DNA from: Cytidiella melzeri
Lineage: Eukaryota > Basidiomycota > Agaricomycetes > Polyporales > Irpicaceae
Length of the DNA: 64,000 bases
Direction: 5' to 3'
Assembly (NCBI GenBank): GCA_022592445.1
Contig: JABYQR010000223.1
Span: 1-64,000 of the forward strand
Shown here: positions 37,030 to 49,396 of the stretch, one piece after another
How positions within the stretch are numbered: the first letter of the stretch is position 1
Layout of the letters: each line of letters begins with the position of its first letter
Made by a program: the position numbers and the translations under genes
The notes under the pieces: generated by a model
What the model was told of the DNA's origin: nothing
The model's input: the letters and a program-made list of their open reading frames with translations, nothing else
The model's database searches: none

Positions 37030-40000
37030 CTACACCGTTCCTACCATACTACTGCACGGCGGTTCATTTGTGGCCCAGCAATAGTGACCGCACCCCGCAG
37101 CACACGGATGTCCTTGAATCGCCACGCCAGCCGCACTTCCATCTACAGTTGCCTCAGTCATCTTCGAGGTGGCCATCAAGTCGTCCCCCTCGCGGACACT
37201 CGTCCCATCGTCAGAGCCGTCTTCTCGACCGACGGACGAAGCTCTGCCACGCCCTTCCGAGTCCGACGTACGCTGGAAACGCTGAGCAGGATTCAACGTA
37301 GCGGCTGAGTGGGGTTCGGCGATGACCGTCGGTACAGACGGAAGCGACGAGATTGTCAAGGGGGGACGGCGCATATGGTATTGCTGGTAGCAGTGTTGGT
37401 GTCCACCATGCATACAAAGGGGACAGGTAAAAGCTAGAGCTCGGACAGGAAGATGACTGTAGTTTGTTGAGTAAGAATCAAGAATTCAATTCGCGAGTTT
37501 TGTTCCGAAGGGCGAGCTTACCAGATGGCGCACTTCGTAGTGCTCGCTTTGCACTTCTGGCAAAAAGCAAAGTCGCCCGAAGGCTTGCTGGCGTTCGCCA
37601 GTTTTGCAGCTGGCTGAAGAAGAGGCCTGCGACACCTTGCACAGACCGTCTCAACCGTAGTCCCCGTCTAACGCCAATCAAAGTAAGTATGCTGTCCGAG
37701 TCGATCGTTGAATGCAAAATGTGACATGCCTCAGTCTTTGCACGAACTGCTTCAAAAGAGGAATATTTGCGGATGTACGCAGCGGGGCCGTGTAGTCGTA
37801 GTCTGGACAACAAATCTATGGAGACTTAGCATTTGCAGCGCCGCTTGACGTTGGGAGTAAGTTGTACCTATGTAGCTTTCAATGAAGCGCAGCATTCGCC
37901 CTTTGCCTATGTCGAGCTCTTTGGAACCTATGAGAGCAAGCATAGCACACATTTGAACGTCTCCCTGCACGTAGTCGGTCAGGAGTACCTCTCGAACGAC
38001 GCAGACACTTACTTCGCCCGTCAGGATTTCCAGTGTATCTTTCATTGCCTCCCACCCTACGTCTCTCAAACGAGCCTCTGCTTGACATACTATCTGCCGC
38101 GCAGCGCTCTGAGATGCGGCTGTGGTAGCAGTGTTCGGGGCCCGATTTATCACATAGCTATGGCCTTCGATCTCAAAGTTATCGTCATTAGAGTATGCTT
38201 CCGACCGTGGCCGACTGCGAGGATAGAACGATGTCGATTTGAGACTGACACCATCACTGCGAGGGGCACCAGCAGATATATCACGTATCGTTTCATCACG
38301 TTGCAAAGTAGACGAAGCTTCGTGCTCTCCACCTTGTGGTCTTTCAGCGGAGGTGGGCGTGTGAACGGCGGTCACAGTCCTGATGCTGCTATGTGACCCT
38401 TGTTTGCTGAGTTTACTCCGACTGCCTGCCACAGAGGGCGGTAAAGATACGCTGAGCGACGCCACCGTGGAGCTTCGACTGCGACTCTTCTTGGAACCTT
38501 TCATACTGTTTCGCCTAGACCCCGAGCTGCTCTCGCGCCTTGATAGAGGGTGAGGTGGCCTGAAGCCGGAAGATGTGAGGTCTTCAAGTCCGTCTGAAGA
38601 CATCTCTGAGTCAGTGGAAGCAGGAGACGGCGAGTCCTCTTCATCCCTCTCATCCTCTGTCCAGGTCTCCTGGACAGCTACTCTGGATAAGGGGGATGGC
38701 TGCACGCTAGAAGCACGACTATGCCAATGTGGGATAGGACTAGGTGATGACTGCTGTGATTTGTTTGACGGGCTTTGATGGTTGATGTCCTCTCCTTCAA
38801 ATCCATCAAACGGAGCCTCAGTATCGCTGACGGCAGAGGATTGATGATTAGGCTCGCTGCCACTACTATCAGAGTCAGAGTCGTCCAAAGCGCCTTCCCC
38901 GACATGCTTGAGACTGGTGTGGCTGAAGCTTCTAGGCTCTCCGCCTGCTGCCAAGTGTGGTCCCTTGAACGATGGTCTCTGGTAAGATGAGCCCAAACGG
39001 GAGCGTAAAGGCGGAGGAGGCAAACCGCCCAACGTTGCCGGCAACCCAGCGGACGAAGCACGTCGACCAAGAACTGAGCTAGACAATGAAGCGGGCAGTG
39101 AAGGCAGCAGTACGGCGGCTCTGCGGGGAGAAGGTGTGGTAGAGGAAGCTGGCGTAGTCCTTGAAGGTGATAAGAGGCTTGTCCCGGCGCTTGAGGTGCT
39201 TTTTGTCCTGCTTTTCTCGCTTCCTCGGCGAGACGACCCTGAGAAAGACTTTGAGCTTGGACTGTTGTAGTCGTTTCCCAACGCGTGAGCATCTTCTGAA
39301 TGTGCACGCGACGGGTTGGGCAGATCGGAAATTTGGGTAATCGTAGGAATCGAGGCGGGAGCTGAATTGGAGTGAGGCAGCTTCGGATTCAGGAGCGGTA
39401 GTGGTGACAGTGTGATAGCGGGAGTGTTAGTAGTTTGTGGAACAACGTCGGTTAGCAATGAAGCTAGGAGTAGCCATGTCTGAGCTGCGTCGTGCTTGCC
39501 GGCATCGAAAGCGACCTACATACTCAACGTCAGCTTTGTGCTGCAGGTACTATGGAAAACGCTCACTTCTGCATTGCGCGAGCAGAGTACGGTTTTCTCT
39601 TCTCCCTCATAAACATATCCGTAAGCCAATTTAGCGAAGTGCTCAAGATCATCGTTAAGAGCGTTTCCCGTCAAGATACCTAGAGTCTGTGACACAGGCA
39701 AATACGGAGTGCTGCCGAGCGCTTTCGTTCGTCGCGTGGCCGGTAAACGCTTCTCAGGATTTCTAAGGCTCTTTTCAGCGCGTTACGGTAGGTAAGACAG
39801 CGGATTATGCGTACATATCATCGTAAGGTATCTCCCATTGCTTCGGTCGGTCTACAACGAACAACAATGCTCCGGTAGGGTCCCACGTGGCAGCCAATCG
39901 AGGAACGGCATCTAGAGTTCGCACGCAATAGCGAAGATCGAGTTGCGAAAACGTGCCAGAGAAATGCTGTGCCCACAAAGTATGTGATTCTGCAAAAGCA

Positions 40001-41772
40001 ATATCTACCGGAAAAATCAGCACGCAGCTTGAAGAAGCGCTAGTAATTCCTCCTACCTGTGACCCCACCCTCCACAGCGGAGCCGCGCACCGTCCATTTA
40101 GCAACATAGCCTCTTCTCACGTCCCATATTTCAATTGGGTTACCGCTGCTTGCATCGCTCGAAGTAGGGTTGCTGTCCTCTTTCGGCTCTTCTACAGACA
40201 TGATTTGACTGAGAAGGCTCGTTCTGGGACTGCTTGAGACTAGTCCGAGGCTACTAGTAGCTGAGTCATAGGAAGTGCTGGACTGAGCGGTAGATGTAAA
40301 ATCTTGATAGGAAGTGACTGCGAGCTCGCATTCATATCCTGGCCGCCATGCCACACGACGTACGGGTAAAGACGTGTGCATCGTATACACTGCTTTGCGG
40401 GAGATGTGAGCATCCCCGCTCGCAGGCGTCATACCCCAAACCTACAAAATGATTTCAGCCGAGGCTCAGCATTCGAGGTGCCTTAGGCTACCTTGACGCA
40501 GCAATCCAAGCCTCCACTTGCAAGCCATCCCGCGCCGGCTCCTTCACCTTCGGTGGTAGGAGGCGGATTTCCAGCGAGATCATCAAAGAGACCCACACCA
40601 ACGTTACTGTACCAATTAGTGCCTCGCGTAGGCCCAATAGAACCACTGTCGCGGTTGGTAGGTGACGATGAGAGAGTTGCAGGAAGCGTCCAATCCAGCG
40701 TAAGAATTGGGCCGGAATGGGCTAACGGTATCCTATCCAGTTGACCGCGCTGACCCATGTTTAAATCCCATCTGAAGTATACGTTACAGCCGTTGAATGC
40801 TAGTAGGACACACAACGTACCGATAAATATTCCCGTTGTCAAGACCTGTCACCGCATGTCGCGGCTGCCAATGAACTGGTGAGAACACGACGGAGCGCAC
40901 TGCAGTGGGATGTCGAATTTTCATAACGCAGTCCGTCAGAATGCGGAGATCCTGCCCATCATCATTTGAGCTCATCCTCGGGTGATAAAACTGCCAGCCA
41001 AACAAACCCAGACACGGATGTCTCCATCTGCAGAGCCAGTAATGCAGTAGTCACGAAGGACGTTAGAGTATGCTATCTTATGAATTGAACGGACGTGTTG
41101 TCGAACGCGACGTTCTGATGTGAGAATCGTCGTAAGTCCTCGATGACGCCAATCCACCTCTCAACATGAACGCTCACCGTACTTTGTAGGTCCAGACTTG
41201 TTCAGATCCCACATGATAAGCTCGCCGTTCCGTGCACTAGTTAAAATCTTATTACTGAAGTCTCGAATCGCGCTTTAGGATACGTTTTTGTGGAAAGAGG
41301 AGCATAGGACATACTGCCATGACCCCATACGACATCTGTGCTGGCGCTGTCAATTTTGAGGCCACTTCCAGTCCACAAATTACGGGACGCGTCGATTCGA
41401 TACCCGTCTCTTCCGACGGATGATTTGTGGTCTGCGGAGTGTGGTACTCCAGGCTCAGACATGCGTAGGATTCGCAACGCTGTTGCGCGAGATGTCAGCA
41501 CATAGACACAGGCACACAGGCACAAACGCGATGGGGATGCGTAGACTATACGCACAATCTTTGCCTGCCACTACACATCTCACGCCATCTTCGCTTTTGG
41601 AAATTGCTCCTCCACCTTGAGAAGCGGCCTGGGCAATCCGAACATGACGTGTAGGCCCCTGTGGACCATGCGAGCGGGAGTCTGAAAAGATCTCAACGAT
41701 GGGGGCCTGAAACGGGGTCTGTAGCGACGGTCTGCGAGACATTGAAGACGTAGCAGATTGACTCATAGGCAT
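37030..41772 (-). CDS. RTC1: SEACAT/GATOR2 subunit Rtc1/Sea2 (WDR24 orthologue)
   Basis: WD40-RING protein of the vacuolar SEA complex that controls TORC1 in response to amino acids. Exons (descending): 41772-41556, 41479-41315, 41261-41178, 41114-41008, 40951-40821, 40771-40492, 40441-40057, 40004-39815, 39762-39567, 39515-37868, 37815-37730, 37667-37522, 37456-37030; about 1353 aa. WD repeats fill about residues 75-450 (SARNGELIMWDLNKSG, GSADGDIRVWD, GLDNGNIYRWDLN, ASGGLDCCVKVW, IEIWDVRRGY). A Ser/Pro-rich region of some 400 residues inside exon 10 separates them from the C-terminal helical block (LLSRLRLHGPAAYIRKY) and the zinc region: CARC, CQKC, CPLCMHGGHQHC (1223-1234) and CAAGCGHYC. 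Alternative start Met at 41877. The intron at 37729 seems to use a GC donor. Divergent from an amino acid permease. Confidence 0.93.
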
Positions 41773-42466
41773 CCTCTGTTGTACGGCGCACTCTGAGTGG
41801 ATCCGCAAGTCAGATAAGACTCCAGCTAAATTACTAGCTTGAAGCTGGCTCCCTTTGTAAAGTTTTGAGCGTTGCATGAGTAGCGCGACGTATATTCCTA
41901 CTGACCTCAATCTGCGTCCATACTGGAGTGAGGCAACAAGACGTTCATTCGGAATTGTCCGACATCCTCGAAAGGGAAAGTACAGCCATTTGATGTTGCT
42001 TAGTCAGGATTGCACGCCATGATGACGCCAAATAACGCCAAAGTATCTGCGATCAACCAATAGCAGCTGGCAGAGAGCAGCTTGCTGAGGTAGAGAAAAG
42101 AAATCCAGATGGTCCCTTTATCATGATTGTACTGTCCAGCCTCCGTCACTAGGCTACTGATTTTCTTGCTGCGTAACGTGGAAATCTGACTCGTTTGAAC
42201 AGCTTCTCTCGGACTACATATAAGCTTTTCTGTCGCAAACACCTCAAAATTTTAGCTTCACCCGACTCTTGCTTCGCACTTTCACTCATACCCGTCTTGT
42301 AGCTTCTATTTTTGAAGCTAGACAGCATTCCAGAGCTTTTGTCGCGAGTCCGGCGTTAGCCTACTAGCATTTGGACGCTCCGAAGTTCAGGTGAGAATTT
42401 CTCTAGTTTCTGCTTCCCACACCATTGCTCAGTCTTTCGCCTGGTATTCCTCGCGTTATAGACATC
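41773..42466. promoter_or_regulatory. Divergent promoter region between RTC1 and the amino acid permease
   Basis: About 700 bases between the two start codons. It contains a plus-strand TATA-like ACATATAAG near 42217-42225, 240 bases before the permease start. On the RTC1 side an in-frame Met at 41877 could shift the boundary. Shared control of a TORC1 regulator and an amino acid transporter is an attractive but unproven idea. Confidence 0.4.
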
Positions 42467-44660
42467 ATGTCAGATAATGTGCACAAACAATACGCCGGTT
42501 CTCTATCCGAAGCTTCTTTGAACGAGGATGTTGCAACCGGCGCGGACATCGAAGAGCTGCCAGTGGGAGCATTGCCTCTGCCTCCTGCAGACAAAAACCA
42601 TGCGCTGCACCGTGGCCTTTCGACACGACAAGTGTCTATGATCGCTATAGCCGGAACCATTGGCACAGGTCTCTTCTTGGGAACAGGCCGGTCTCTGGCG
42701 CAAGGGGGACCAGCTAGCATTCTCATCTGCTACGCGATAGTCGGATTCATCGTATATATAACCCTTCTTCTGTTGGGAGAGATGGCCACTCAATATCCTG
42801 TCGCAGGTACGTACGGGCTGACTCTAAAATTGGTGCTTACTCTGACGTCATAGTCACATTTCGCAGGTTCATTCAACGCGTACGCGACGCGTTTCTTCTC
42901 TCCTTCCTACGGTTTCGCGCTGTCATGGAATTATTGGTTCAACGACGCTGTATCGGTTGCCTCTGACCTTACCGCCGCTCAGCTTGTGTTGCAATTCTGG
43001 ACGCCGTGGCACCCATGGGTGATCAGCTTGTTATTCTGGGTCTTCCTTGTCGCAGTCAACTCGGCGCATGTCCGGGCCTACGGAGAGTTGGGTAAGAGTG
43101 TTTAGAGTGGCTTTTATCTCATGCTTACGCTCAAGTGACTAGAGTACTGGCTGGCGTCATTGAAGGTTGTCACAATCGTGATCTTCATCGTTGTCGGCAT
43201 TCTGGTCAATGTCGGGGTAAACCAAGAGCATCACTACATCGGTGCGAAGAATTGGCATATCCCAGGTGCACCCTTTGTTGGAGGCTTCGGCGGTTTTGCT
43301 AGGGTCTTTGTTACAGCCAGTTTCGCTTGTCAGTATATGTCTTTTCCCAAAGCACGACCAAATACTGATGATCTCATGGTATGAATTTAGATGGAGGGAC
43401 GGAATCTCTTGGCATCACAGCCGGAGAGACCAAAAACCCATCTCGAAATATGCCTCGAGTCGTGAAGTTTGTCTTCTGGAGGTACTTGCCGTGCTTTCTC
43501 AGAGGAACGCTTCATTGACAACGTATAATCTGCAGGATCTTGTTTTTTTACCTCATCACCATCCTGCTCATCGGTCTCAATGGTGCGCTACGTCTCGAAT
43601 GACCATAATAGTATTCTCACCCCTCTCCGCAGTTCCTTGGGACTATCCCAACTTGTCAAACAAGAGCACGACAACATCTCCATTCACGATCGTCTTCAAG
43701 GAGGTCGGCTCGAGTAAGTCATCATTTATCCCAACCGCTTTCCCGCGATTCTGAAGTCACACACGTTCAGATGTCGCCGCTTCCTTCATGAACACAGTCA
43801 TCCTGACATCTGTCTTATCTGCTGGCAACCACGCCCTATTCGCTGGAACTCGCGTTCTGTACGGGCTTTCCGTCACTCGTCCAACCGCTCAGGCCCCTCG
43901 TTTCTTTTCGTGGACAACTAAATCTGGCATACCCCTCCCGGCCCTCTTCGCCACAAGTAGTGTCAGTATACTGTGCTTCGGGAGTAGTTTCATTGGCAGC
44001 GGCGAGTTGTGGGGGTGGCTGCAAAATATCGTTGGTGTCTCTAATCAGGTTAGTTAGACATCTCAAGCGGCATTACAGATAGTACTCATTTCTTCGCAGA
44101 TTGCATGGGTATCAATCGGGCTTTCGAGCTGGAGATTTCGCGCCGCTTGGATACGCCAAGGACGATCGCTGAACGAGCTCAAATTTCGTGCAGGATGGAC
44201 GTGGCCCTGGGGCCCTCCGTTTGTTGTCATCGCCGTCACCGCTATCATCATCAGTAAGTTTCCTCTCTCACCTTGCACCCATCCACCGCGCTTACATGAA
44301 ACGGTAGTCCAGGGTTGGTCTTCGGTGATCCCGAAATTCTCGGCCGTCGACTTTGTTTCCTTCTACGTCGAGATACCCGTCATGCTCGTCATGTACCTCG
44401 TCTGGCTCTTCCTGAACAAACTTCGTGCTCCCAAACGCCAGTCGGTCGACCCCGAAGGCGCACCGACTACTGGGACGTCGGCTGGCACAGTGACCACGAA
44501 GGCCGCGCACTGGTTTGATATTGTGGACACTGCCGAAGTCGACTTGTATCAGGATGAATACAAGGATGACGTGACGGACCGCATTGATGATCAAGACAGA
44601 GAGCAGCGATTGCTTGGGAAGAAGGGGTGGCTCTGGAGAGTGTATTACATCGTCGCGTGA
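42467..44660 (+). CDS. Amino acid permease (AAT/YAT family)
   Basis: Proton-coupled plasma-membrane importer of amino acids, Gap1-like group; the substrate range cannot be fixed from sequence. Exons: 42467-42806, 42867-43091, 43143-43328, 43391-43481, 43536-43582, 43633-43713, 43771-44048, 44100-44253, 44308-44660; about 584 aa with 12 membrane helices. The N-terminus (1-55) is soluble and acidic. Helix 1 has the substrate-binding GTIGTGLFLGTG, preceded by LSTRQVSMIAIAG. Other family blocks are GEMATQYPVAGSFNAYATRF, SWNYWFNDAVSVASDL, GGTESLGITAGETKNPSRN and GTRVLYGLS. The cytosolic C-terminus (about 70 residues) contains WFDIVDTAEVDLYQDEY, matching the conserved tail that governs endocytosis in yeast permeases. 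Intact and probably functional. Confidence 0.94.
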
Positions 44661-46102
44661 AGTAATATCAGCTTCAAAATCAGCAGTGCCTTGCTGCCTT
44701 GTCAAATGAGTTACATGGACTCTGGACGACCCGGGAGAGAGCAGTGTGATGGCAGTCGTGCGGAGGCGTCCTTGAAGTGAACTGTGAGCGCATGAGCGAG
44801 GCGTGGCCGTATGCCCCCTCGCTACGTTTACTGTCTTCATTGTTTCACTGTGTGGAAGGACTCGCCGGAAAACGGTCGAGGATGCGCAGTTCTCGGTTTC
44901 AAGGAACAACGGGGTTCCAATACTATGTTGGATAGCTATGGTATGCTGTCGTCAAGTGTTAAAAGCTAGCCACAGTAAGGGAGACATCCATCTCACCACC
45001 TAGGACAGTCACATAGTGCATATTTAGCTATCGTTTGGAGGCACGCAGATCTAGAGTTCACTATATCAGTCAATACATAACTGGGTGATCGTCATGATGA
45101 ATGATCTAAATCTGAGCTTTGGCGCTCAAAGTCCCAAAAAAGGCAACAAGTGGGTAGTGTACCTCTCAAGAACAAGCGGCACCATTGCACTCTCCGAGAC
45201 CAAGAGTATACACGCGGCCCGTGTGACCAACCGCGACGTTTCTTCTTGCAGTCACCCTACCGTACTTTAAAGGGCTCAAAATTGTTGGATTGATTCCAAT
45301 GAAGCACACGTACAAATTGATGCAATTTCTGAAAACATTTGGCACAAATTCCTCAGTGCAACGCTCCGAGCACCGAGTTTACAATATGGATCGTTAGGAC
45401 GAACGGGCTCGCTACGCAGTATTTCAAGGTGAAATCTATGTGTAAACAGGGAACGTGGTCGTAATCCATAACATAAAAAGGCTTGAGACGGCCAAGACAA
45501 CGCGCTGCGCGTGTAAGCGGCGCTGGAGTGGAAAACCGAGAAGAGGTCCATTCAACAGCACAACAAGGATGGATAAGGCAGAAAGTGGGCTCAAGGCTGT
45601 TTTAGAGAGCACAGTTAAACTGCTGAGGTCAAGAGTAGGTGGTTTGGCAGAGATGGCAGTCATGACTCATGGAGGTGCAGTTGTGTAGTACCGGCCAAGG
45701 CAGATGGCACTGAGAACAGCACACCATGCCCAGTATATGCAAGTCAAAGACTCAACTATGCTGTGATATGACTCAAAAGTACAGTCTGATGTTTGTCATT
45801 CATTTTTGGACGCAAAACGAAAGAGACATCGACTGAGGATGTGAGGAGGAGAACTGGCGCTTGGTGCATGTGGTTAGACGCCAGGAAGTGGGATTTGCGC
45901 CCCGTTATCAATGTATGCTCGCTTCGCTCGCAACAAACGCCCCATGACCCAGAGTAGAAAACCAGGAACGTGGGGTGCTCCAGTCAACCCACGCTCCCTA
46001 CATTTGTTAAAAGTACAATACAGTCCATCGTGTTCAAACTTCCAACTACAATATACAAATCATAAGGATGAGGGCCCGCATTGCGATGTCGGTCCCTCTC
46101 CT
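44661..46102. other. Intergenic
   Basis: 3' flanks of two convergent genes plus about 1 kb without a supported gene. One minus-strand frame (45436-45663) would encode 75 hydrophobic residues with two possible membrane segments; nothing supports its expression. Confidence 0.4.
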
Positions 46103-47572
46103 TCATTCGAGATCGTCGATGCTGCGAGCCTCATGGTTCGAGGAGCGCGCAGTGTTCTCGACGGAGTCATCAAAATCACGGTCTCGGAGCTGGTCCTCTC
46201 TGTCATCTGCTATGTCAGTGCTGGCTTTGCCAATGGGCGGTTGAAAACCACTTACCGGGAGAGAAGTTCATGAAACAAGTCGTCAACGCTCGAGGGCTCT
46301 GCAGAACTCTCGGTGGGTTCATCGCGACGAGCCTTGGGTGTGCTACTACAGAATAAACAAATTCAATATCAGGTGCAACGCCGTATCAAGTCGACTAACC
46401 TGCTGCCACCACCTCCACTGGTGATTTGGAGAAGACCCGACGCGTCGCTAGCGATGTCCTGGCGATCGAGTAGCTGAGCGAAGTCTGGAGGTTCTCCATC
46501 GGGAGGACTGCAGAGAGAGAAATTGAATATTACGGCTGCAACATCGAGGTGAAAAATCGACTTACCTGCTGTCACCACTGCCGTAGGGAGTTCGGAGAAG
46601 CGCTAACGCGTCGTCATATTCCCGGCGTTCGAGTAGTTCAACAAGCTGTACAGGTTCTCCGCGACGCTGATTTGTGCTGCTGTAGATAGCAGATTGAGTG
46701 TTACGCGCGACTCTTTGATGAGCAGAGTCTACTTGCCTGCTGCTGTTGCTGCTGCTAGTGCTGTTGGTGTCGATGCTGGCGGTGCTGTTGGGCTTACTGC
46801 CGCCAGGATAAGCTGCTTTAAGCGCATGTTCCTGCATCGCAACGGAGGCAATTGAATTGGCACTGTTGCCAAAGCTGAATAAATTGAAGAACATGAAAGC
46901 TCCATTGCCTAGGTGATCCCATATACTCGGTTCACGACGCTGAAGTGAAAATGCGCGTGTGGTGTGGTTGGCTGTGTGGTTGCCTGGGGCGGCGTTGAGG
47001 GCGGCGTTTATGGCGGCGAGTTGCGCTGTATACATCTTGGAGAGGAGCGTGGAAACGATACTGGCGATCATTGTGAGAAGTAAGGTGCCGTTGGCTACCA
47101 TAGGAAGAAGTTTTAACCCGCGTAATATCTGGATTTCAGGTTCCTCCGGTGTAGCAGGCGTATCCTTTTTGGGTTCGCCATCGTCTTTGTCGAGATTGGA
47201 ATGTGCGGAATGCCAATCATCATCATCCTCGGCGGAATGGGGTTGAGCCGTGGGTCTGATAGGTACCGCTATATCGTCGTTGCGTTTCGTGTTACCTGAC
47301 CACGTCATCAAGGCGGGAATTGCAGCAAGCTTGGCTATGCTCAAGAAGTTGGATGTTGCGGTGAGGCCGTGCGACCAGGTGTCTCTATCGTAATCGGCGC
47401 CGAACAAGGCTCCAGATTCGTCCGGTTGAGAATCAGCCGACGTAGGTTTGACCGACGAAGAATCGACCGACACAGAATCGACCGGTAGAGACACGGCGGG
47501 GCCAGCGGTAGCGAGTAAAGCGAGAGCAACGATGGTGAAGCGCATGACGAAGCTGAAGAGGGTATGGGACAT
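46103..47572 (-). CDS. Secretory-pathway membrane protein of unknown family
   Basis: Exons 47572-46566, 46507-46400, 46345-46256 and 46199-46103 join in frame to about 433 aa. The start chosen (Met at 47572; next Met at 47545) gives a clear signal peptide (RFTIVALALLATAGPAVS). The mature part is Ser/Asp-rich, then has two or three hydrophobic stretches: SNFLSIAKLAAIPALM, ANGTLLLTMIASIVSTLL and NGAFMFFNLFSF. It has several NxT/NxS sites and an acidic, disordered C-terminal half encoded by three small exons whose conserved phase supports real splicing. ERREYDDALALL and SSVDDLFHELLSR-type helices end the protein. An upstream frame (to 47668) could lengthen it. No known domain; a lineage-specific fungal protein is the best guess. 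Confidence 0.65.
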
Positions 47573-48289
47573 TTGAGCTCGCTCGGGCGTAGGTATCGAC
47601 GGTTCAGATGAAAGTGGGAGCGGGGAGAAAAAGGCAAGATGAGCTACAGAACATGTCAACAGGAGCATTCGAGTTTGCGTAGTGGGGCTGGTTACGCACC
47701 AGCCAGTGCTTGCTTGCGTGATTTGACCTGAAACGAAGGGGAACTCTCAGAGTTGAGGAGATAGAAGAGCGTGAGCAGCGGTATTTATGAGATTGCAGTT
47801 GAAACACACATACCCTGCTCTTGACATCACTGAAGCAGTGAAACTGCGTAGCCCAAATTTCGTAACTTGGCAGCGGGCCTGATAGGGGCCTCGAAGATCA
47901 CACACGCGCGCCTGTCTACAACGGCAAAGCCATTATTGCAGGGTCCCTGCAGAGTCGTATGTAGTTTGTGTGCATGGTAGACAATGCAAACACATTCTCA
48001 AACCGAGTGAGTCAGGGTAGGGAGGCTACCACAAGTATCGGCGTTTTTGCGGTATGCACTGCACCGGAGCCCGGAGCGGACACACAGATTATTATTATGA
48101 TATTCCCATCACAAACACCGCTATCGCGATCTTTCCTCGGACCGATTGGTAGTGATCTCACGTTCGTCGGCAAGTCGGCAAAAGAACAAGTTGCCATCTA
48201 TCTCTCATGTGACTGTCTCCTGGCCGTGACCGTTGCTAGCGCCAGCCACCACTCCGTGGCCACCACCCGCCCGCCTGCGTGCTGGAATA
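47573..48289. other. Divergent intergenic region
   Basis: Promoter side of two divergent genes. A minus-strand ATAAATA near 47785 could be a TATA element if the left gene has a spliced leader. No further gene seen. Confidence 0.4.
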
Positions 48290-49396
48290 ATGGCAGACTC
48301 GGAGTTCGACATGATCTCCCACTTTGGTGCTGTTGACGAGCTCATTCAACTCATCTACCAAGGTACCAATAAATTTGTTCTGATCTCAGCCGTGGACGGT
48401 GCACACTGGACGTTGCATCTTGGGTTGACAGGAGCGGAGGGGCGGTGGTGGAAGGGTAACTGGACCGAAAAAGATATTTTCAGGTTCTTGGTAAGCTGCC
48501 CATTCGCACAATTAATGACCTCAAAATCACGTCAGCAGTAGGGCAACACAAGTGCTTCCAACAAGCTCGTCGAGACGTTCTCTGAACGCCTCGCTGACAA
48601 TATCGTCAAAGGCGAGCTCTTCATCGGCAACTGGAGCACAGAGAGCGGCGCAGAAATCACTGTATGACTTTCGATGACTTGTGCTGCGTCTCATCTTGTG
48701 CTTATTTTTCGCCGTCAGCTGACGCTTAACCCCAGCGCAAAGTCCCCTGTCCATATACCTCTTGGCCAACTGGATCCGATCGAGGCTGCGGCTTACGCAT
48801 CAAAGATCCTTGCCGAGGTACTGCAGCTCGCTCGATGGTTGCTACACTGCGGCGTGTTGATGGTTGATGTCACACCATGAATCTATAGATAGCAAACCAA
48901 GCGCAGAAATCTCGGAGTTGTCATCTTTATCCATCCGGAAACCTGGCAACGCCTTATCATGAGCCCCTGAATCCTCGGCGTGCGTGGCGTACTCCTGTCG
49001 CTCTCACACCCGCTCTTACAACGTCAACAGCCTCGTCAAGCAAACGCGAAGCAAGTTTGGGACACACTGAGAAGACTGCCAAATCGTCCCGACACGCAGC
49101 AACACTCGCAGAAGTTGAAGCAGACGAACAGATCAAAGAACTCAAGGCTGAGCTAGCGAGAGCGCATCAGGAGGTCAAAGACGCCAAACGCAAAGTTGAG
49201 ACGGCTCAGCCTGACAACCTGTTGGCATCTAGAGCGAGTACGTTTGCGTAATTGCGTGTTCATTCTGTCACTTGATCAACATCCGCTTGCCAAACCAGAA
49301 ACAGCTGTACCGGCTGCCCGGCCTGTTAAAGGCGCGTCTCTAGCAAACCCTAATAAGAAAGCTCGACGGTATCAGGCAATGGAGTTTGAGGATTGA
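48290..49396 (+). CDS. Small head-and-coiled-coil protein, candidate PAXX/XRCC4-superfamily member
   Basis: Exons 48290-48490, 48542-48661, 48719-48817, 48889-49237 and 49299-49396 give about 288 aa. Residues 1-140 look like a compact beta-rich head: FVLISAVDGAHWTLHLG, WWKGNWTEKDIF, LADNIVKGELFIGNW, AEITLTLNPSAKSPVHIPL. It closes with LDPIEAAAYASKILAEIA. After a variable linker comes a coiled coil (about 209-245) and a basic-then-acidic tail ending KKARRYQAMEFED. This order (strand-rich head, LxPxxAA helix, coil, basic tail ending in a hydrophobic-acidic motif) is that of PAXX, and more broadly of XRCC4/XLF, which bridge Ku and ligase IV in end joining. The assignment is inference from layout and short motifs; SAS-6-like proteins share the fold. 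Exon 4 may hide an unrecognised intron near 48905. Confidence 0.75.

Noticed and set aside
37833..38396. 187-codon plus-strand frame
   Set aside because: Antisense to the large Ser-rich exon of RTC1.
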